Source: Aliicoccus sp041838435 (GTDB taxonomy: Bacteria; Bacillota; Bacilli; Staphylococcales; Salinicoccaceae). From it: 9,274 nucleotides of DNA. Made by a program: the position numbers and the translations under genes. This document shows positions 6,984 to 9,274 of this stretch, in pieces (positions within the stretch are counted from its first letter, which is position 1; every line of letters starts with the position of its first letter). The notes under the pieces were generated by a model. That model was not told the origin of the DNA. It made no database searches and was given only the letters and a program-made list of their open reading frames with translations. Location: positions 1 to 9,274 of the forward strand of contig JBGYPO010000143.1 of assembly GCA_041838435.1 (NCBI GenBank), in the 5' to 3' direction.

Positions 6984-8315
6984 ATGAATATAAAAATCTT
7001 TCATACGAATGACGTACATAGTACTTTTGATAACTATACGCGTATTACTTCTTATATTCAGGATATGAAACAAGCATATGGAAAGTCCATGCTATACGTT
7101 GATGTAGGTGATCATGTTGATCGGAGTCACCCTTTGACAGAGGCGACGCTCGGACAAGCAAATATATCAATGTTAAATGATGCAATGTGTGACGTAGCGA
7201 CAATTGGAAACAATGAAGGTATTACGCTTGAAAAAAAAGATTTAGAGCAGTTATATGATTATGCTGATTTTGATGTGATTTGTGCGAATTTACGCCATAA
7301 AGACACACATGAGTTAATGTTTGAACCTTATGTCATCCGTGAAGTAGATAATGTAAGGATTGCATTTATTGCTGCAACTGTTGAATTCACACCATTTTAT
7401 GATGCACTCAACTGGGAAGTATCTGGTGCGATTGATTGGATAGAGAAAGCCGTGAACGAAGTGAAGTATAAATCCGATATCATTATACTTATGAGTCACT
7501 TGGGACGTTATGACGATGAACTCATTGCTCAAAAAATGCCTGAAATTGATGTCATTCTTAGTGCACACACACATCACTATTTTGAACATGGTGAGTGGAT
7601 TGGAAATACACTTATTGGTGCAGCGGGCAGATTTGGAGAGTACGTCGGTGAAATCACAATCGATTATTCTGATGGTCAAATTAGAAACAAATCGGCACGA
7701 CTTATAGATGTGAAACTTTTAAGTTCAAAGCATGACAAGTCTTATGATCGGGGTAAGCAGCTATTAAGTGTTCCAGTGCTTGAGGATGCACAGCCCATTG
7801 AGCGTCGCTTACTTAGTACAAGTCGATTTATGACAGAGCTAAATGAGATTTTACTCAATTTCACACGCAGTCACGCTACGTTGATTAACACCGGTCTGAT
7901 TGTTAAGCCATTTTATGGTGGGGAGCTGACATTATATGATTTACACACGGTGCTTCCACATGCAATTAATGCCGTTCGGATAAAACTCACTGGCCGTGAA
8001 TTAAAAGAAGTGATTGAACAATCAGAAGAACATGAATTCCAAGATTCAATCGTTAAAGGGATGGGTTTTCGTGGTGATATATTCGGCCGTTTTTCCATGC
8101 ATAATGTAGGATACATTACATCTAAGCGTGAGTATTTTATTTATAAAAATGGGTATCCGGAATTAATTGATGATCATGAAATCTATTATTTAGGTACACT
8201 TGATATGTATACATTTGGCCGCTTCTTTCCACAATTTAAGTCAGCAATAAAAGAATATTTAATTCCGGATATGCTCAGAGATATCGTGAAAAATGCATAT
8301 AAAAATAGAGCGTAA
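6984..8315 (+). CDS. yunD: YunD-like metallophosphoesterase (5'-nucleotidase/UDP-sugar hydrolase family)
   Basis: The 443-residue product has the two-domain plan of 5'-nucleotidases: an N-terminal dimetal phosphoesterase domain (about 1-245) and a C-terminal substrate-binding domain (about 275-435). Metal ligands are visible: Asp10 and His12 in HTNDVH, Asp43 in GDH, Asn76 in GNNE, His172 in MSHLG, and His195 and His197 in SAHTHH. In UshA-type enzymes the fourth motif is GNHEFD, whose His and Asp form the catalytic dyad; here it reads GNNEGI, so both dyad residues are changed while the metal-binding Asn remains. There is no signal peptide, so the protein is cytoplasmic, unlike secreted nucleotidases. 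The true substrate is therefore uncertain; hydrolysis of a nucleotide or related phosphoester is likely. The ribosome binding site TAGGAG (6969-6974) begins in the stop codon of the permease gene. No terminator is seen after the stop. Confidence 0.88.
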   Translation: MNIKIFHTNDVHSTFDNYTRITSYIQDMKQAYGKSMLYVDVGDHVDRSHPLTEATLGQANISMLNDAMCDVATIGNNEGITLEKKDLEQLYDYADFDVICANLRHKDTHELMFEPYVIREVDNVRIAFIAATVEFTPFYDALNWEVSGAIDWIEKAVNEVKYKSDIIILMSHLGRYDDELIAQKMPEIDVILSAHTHHYFEHGEWIGNTLIGAAGRFGEYVGEITIDYSDGQIRNKSARLIDVKLLSSKHDKSYDRGKQLLSVPVLEDAQPIERRLLSTSRFMTELNEILLNFTRSHATLINTGLIVKPFYGGELTLYDLHTVLPHAINAVRIKLTGRELKEVIEQSEEHEFQDSIVKGMGFRGDIFGRFSMHNVGYITSKREYFIYKNGYPELIDDHEIYYLGTLDMYTFGRFFPQFKSAIKEYLIPDMLRDIVKNAYKNRA

Positions 8316-8337
8316 TCAACAAATTTAAAATATTCAC

Positions 8338-8366
8338 TGGACAGAACAAAAATTCTCAACTATAAT
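8338..8366 (+). promoter_or_regulatory. Sigma-A promoter of the lysine-riboswitch transporter gene
   Basis: TGGACA at 8338-8343 (five of six matches to TTGACA) and a perfect TATAAT at 8361-8366 are separated by exactly 17 bases. Transcription should begin near 8373, about 25 bases before the riboswitch P1 stem. It lies 22 bases after the stop of the phosphoesterase gene. Confidence 0.88.
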
Positions 8367-8396
8367 GAATCTCATAATTAAAACTGAATACTTACA

Positions 8397-8547
8397 ATGT
8401 AGAGGTTGCGGGACTTATCAGTACATAACAGAGCAGGCATGCGATGAAGTTATGGAAAGGGAGTTTCGCCGAAATGCCATGGTGCACACATGGTGTTGGG
8501 GGTAAATTTAATAAATTTGCCACTGTCATGGAAATGGAGTACTACAT
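8397..8547 (+). ncRNA. Lysine riboswitch (L-box) aptamer
   Basis: The aptamer binds lysine in the nascent message. P1 pairs 8397-8402 (ATGTAG) with 8542-8547 (CTACAT). Conserved L-box blocks appear in order: AGAGGTTGCG (8401-8410), AGTA (8420-8423), GGAAAGGGAG (8454-8463), CGCCGAA (8467-8473) and ACTGTCATGGA (8522-8532). A hairpin matching P4 pairs 8474-8481 with 8489-8496, and one matching P5 pairs 8502-8509 with 8513-8520 around a three-base loop. These blocks and their spacing agree with the B. subtilis lysC leader. The element stands between its own promoter and a terminator directly before a transporter gene. Confidence 0.93.
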
Positions 8548-8560
8548 CATTTATATATTT

Positions 8561-8603
8561 AACCATGATCCTTTCGTTGTATAGGATTGTGGTTTTTTAT
8601 TTT
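8561..8603 (+). terminator. Lysine-riboswitch expression platform: regulated intrinsic terminator
   Basis: An 11-bp stem pairs 8561-8571 with 8584-8594 using two G-U pairs, followed by a T run (TTTTTTATTTT, 8593-8603). When lysine is bound the aptamer holds P1 closed and this terminator can form, switching the downstream gene off. A short competing pairing is visible between the P1 3' strand (ATCAT, 8546-8550) and the terminator 5' arm (ATGAT, 8565-8569); this may be the core of the antiterminator, though five pairs alone are weak. Confidence 0.9.
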
Positions 8604-8614
8604 GGGAGGAAAAT

Positions 8615-9274
8615 ATGGAAGAAATTTTAACTTGGCAGTATATGCCGCTTGTACCACCGTTACTTACGTTGATTTTAGTACTGGCGACGCGCAAAGTCGT
8701 ACTTAGTTTAGGGGTCGGGATTATCACTTCTGCCTTTGTTATTGCGACGGGAGATGTTCTTGGCACACTCGGATTGATTTGGGAACAATTTGGATTAATT
8801 TTTGTGGATGATGGTGCAATTAATACATGGAATGCATTTATTCTTATATTTTTAGTCTTACTTGGCATGATGATAGCATTTATCAGTATGTCGGGAGGCG
8901 CACTGCAATTCTCTAATTGGGTGATAGGAAAAGTAAGAACGAGACGTCAGGCGAAATTACTTGCCGGTATACTAGGCGTCCTTATATTTATTGATGATTA
9001 CTTTAGTGCATTAATGACGGGACAGGTGGCAAAGCCAATCACTGATAAACATCGGGTCTCACGCGCAAAGCTTGCATACATAGTCGATACGACCGCTTCA
9101 CCGGTATCAGTGATTGCACCGATTTCATCATGGGGTGCAGGTATCATGGCACTGACAGCACCACTGCTTGTCGCAGCGAGTATAGAAACATCGGCATTTG
9201 TCGCATTTATACAGATGATCCCGATGAACTTATATGTATTGGCATCACTCGCACTCATGTTCATTGTGATTATA
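8615..9274 (+). CDS. NhaC-family antiporter-like transporter, probable lysine transporter (3' truncated by window edge)
   Basis: The frame is open from the ATG at 8615 to the right edge, giving 220 residues of a protein that should be about 450-500. GGGAGGA at 8604-8610 is the ribosome binding site, placed right after the riboswitch terminator. Membrane segments are visible at about 11-25, 28-45, 73-92, 114-128 and further on. The family signature FIDDYFSALMTGQVAKPITD (125-144) and the following RAKLAYIVDTTASPVSVIAP with SSWGA (150-175) match NhaC-type Na+/H+ antiporters and related amino-acid carriers; the Asp pair 127-128 and Asp158 sit in the likely transport core. NhaC-superfamily members placed under L-boxes in Firmicutes have been proposed to be lysine transporters (called LysW), and this gene fits that group. 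Expression should fall when lysine is plentiful. Plain sodium export is a less likely alternative. Confidence 0.88.
   Translation, partial: MEEILTWQYMPLVPPLLTLILVLATRKVVLSLGVGIITSAFVIATGDVLGTLGLIWEQFGLIFVDDGAINTWNAFILIFLVLLGMMIAFISMSGGALQFSNWVIGKVRTRRQAKLLAGILGVLIFIDDYFSALMTGQVAKPITDKHRVSRAKLAYIVDTTASPVSVIAPISSWGAGIMALTAPLLVAASIETSAFVAFIQMIPMNLYVLASLALMFIVII

Noticed and set aside
7314..7679. Minus-strand open frame of 121 codons inside the phosphoesterase gene
   Set aside because: It is fully antisense to a gene with intact catalytic-domain motifs and has no recognisable protein features.
8397..8603. T-box or SAM riboswitch instead of an L-box
   Set aside because: There is no T-box sequence (AGGGTGGNACCGCG-like) or S-box core, while the ordered lysine-riboswitch blocks and the downstream transporter agree with an L-box.
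8551..8868. Minus-strand open frame of 105 codons over the riboswitch terminator and the transporter start
   Set aside because: It is antisense to a well-supported leader and NhaC-family gene, shows no family motif, and has the composition expected of a shadow frame.
8998..9264. Minus-strand open frame of 88 codons in the transporter gene
   Set aside because: It lies opposite the NhaC signature region and is a by-product of its codon use; no independent start signal or motif is seen.

Overview
The window reads as an ordinary chromosomal stretch from a low-to-moderate GC Gram-positive of the Bacillales, most likely a member of the Staphylococcaceae. The evidence is the gene content and order (sufS-sufU-sufB, then DUF72, a TSUP permease and a YunD-like phosphoesterase), the use of SufU, strong AGGAG-type ribosome binding sites, and the A/T-rich third codon positions. 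The genus cannot be fixed from sequence alone. Every gene I can support lies on the + strand.

Layout. (1) Positions 1-2360 hold the 3' end of a SUF iron-sulfur cluster operon: the C-terminal part of the cysteine desulfurase SufS, the zinc sulfurtransferase SufU overlapping it by 11 bases, and the complete scaffold SufB. A 12-bp hairpin terminator (2379-2411) closes it. (2) Positions 2447-5067 hold three closely spaced genes bounded by terminators on both sides: a thioredoxin-fold protein with a single cysteine, a UbiA-family membrane prenyltransferase, and an acidic secreted protein with a probable GerMN-like C-terminal domain. A second strong terminator follows (5076-5113), then an intergenic stretch with a nested inverted repeat (5124-5187). 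(3) Positions 5293-8315 hold a tight three-gene operon: a DUF72/YecE-like protein, a TauE/SafE (TSUP) permease and a cytoplasmic YunD-like metallophosphoesterase. The ribosome binding site of each of the last two genes is built on the stop codon of the gene before. (4) Positions 8338-8614 hold a complete lysine-riboswitch leader with a near-consensus sigma-A promoter, an L-box aptamer, an intrinsic terminator and a ribosome binding site. It drives an NhaC-family antiporter-like transporter that runs off the right edge.

How the genes work together. SufS takes sulfur from cysteine, SufU accepts it as a persulfide, and SufB with SufC and SufD (outside the window) assembles the cluster. The riboswitch implies that the last gene is a lysine-responsive transporter, probably sodium- or proton-coupled lysine uptake rather than housekeeping sodium export. 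The jobs of the middle three-gene unit and of the DUF72/TSUP/YunD operon are not known from the sequence. I see no mobile element, CRISPR array, tRNA or rRNA, and no clear novel system. The items most worth a second look are the L-box/NhaC pairing, the altered GNNE motif in the YunD-like enzyme, the secreted GerMN-like protein and the structured intergenic region at 5114-5190.
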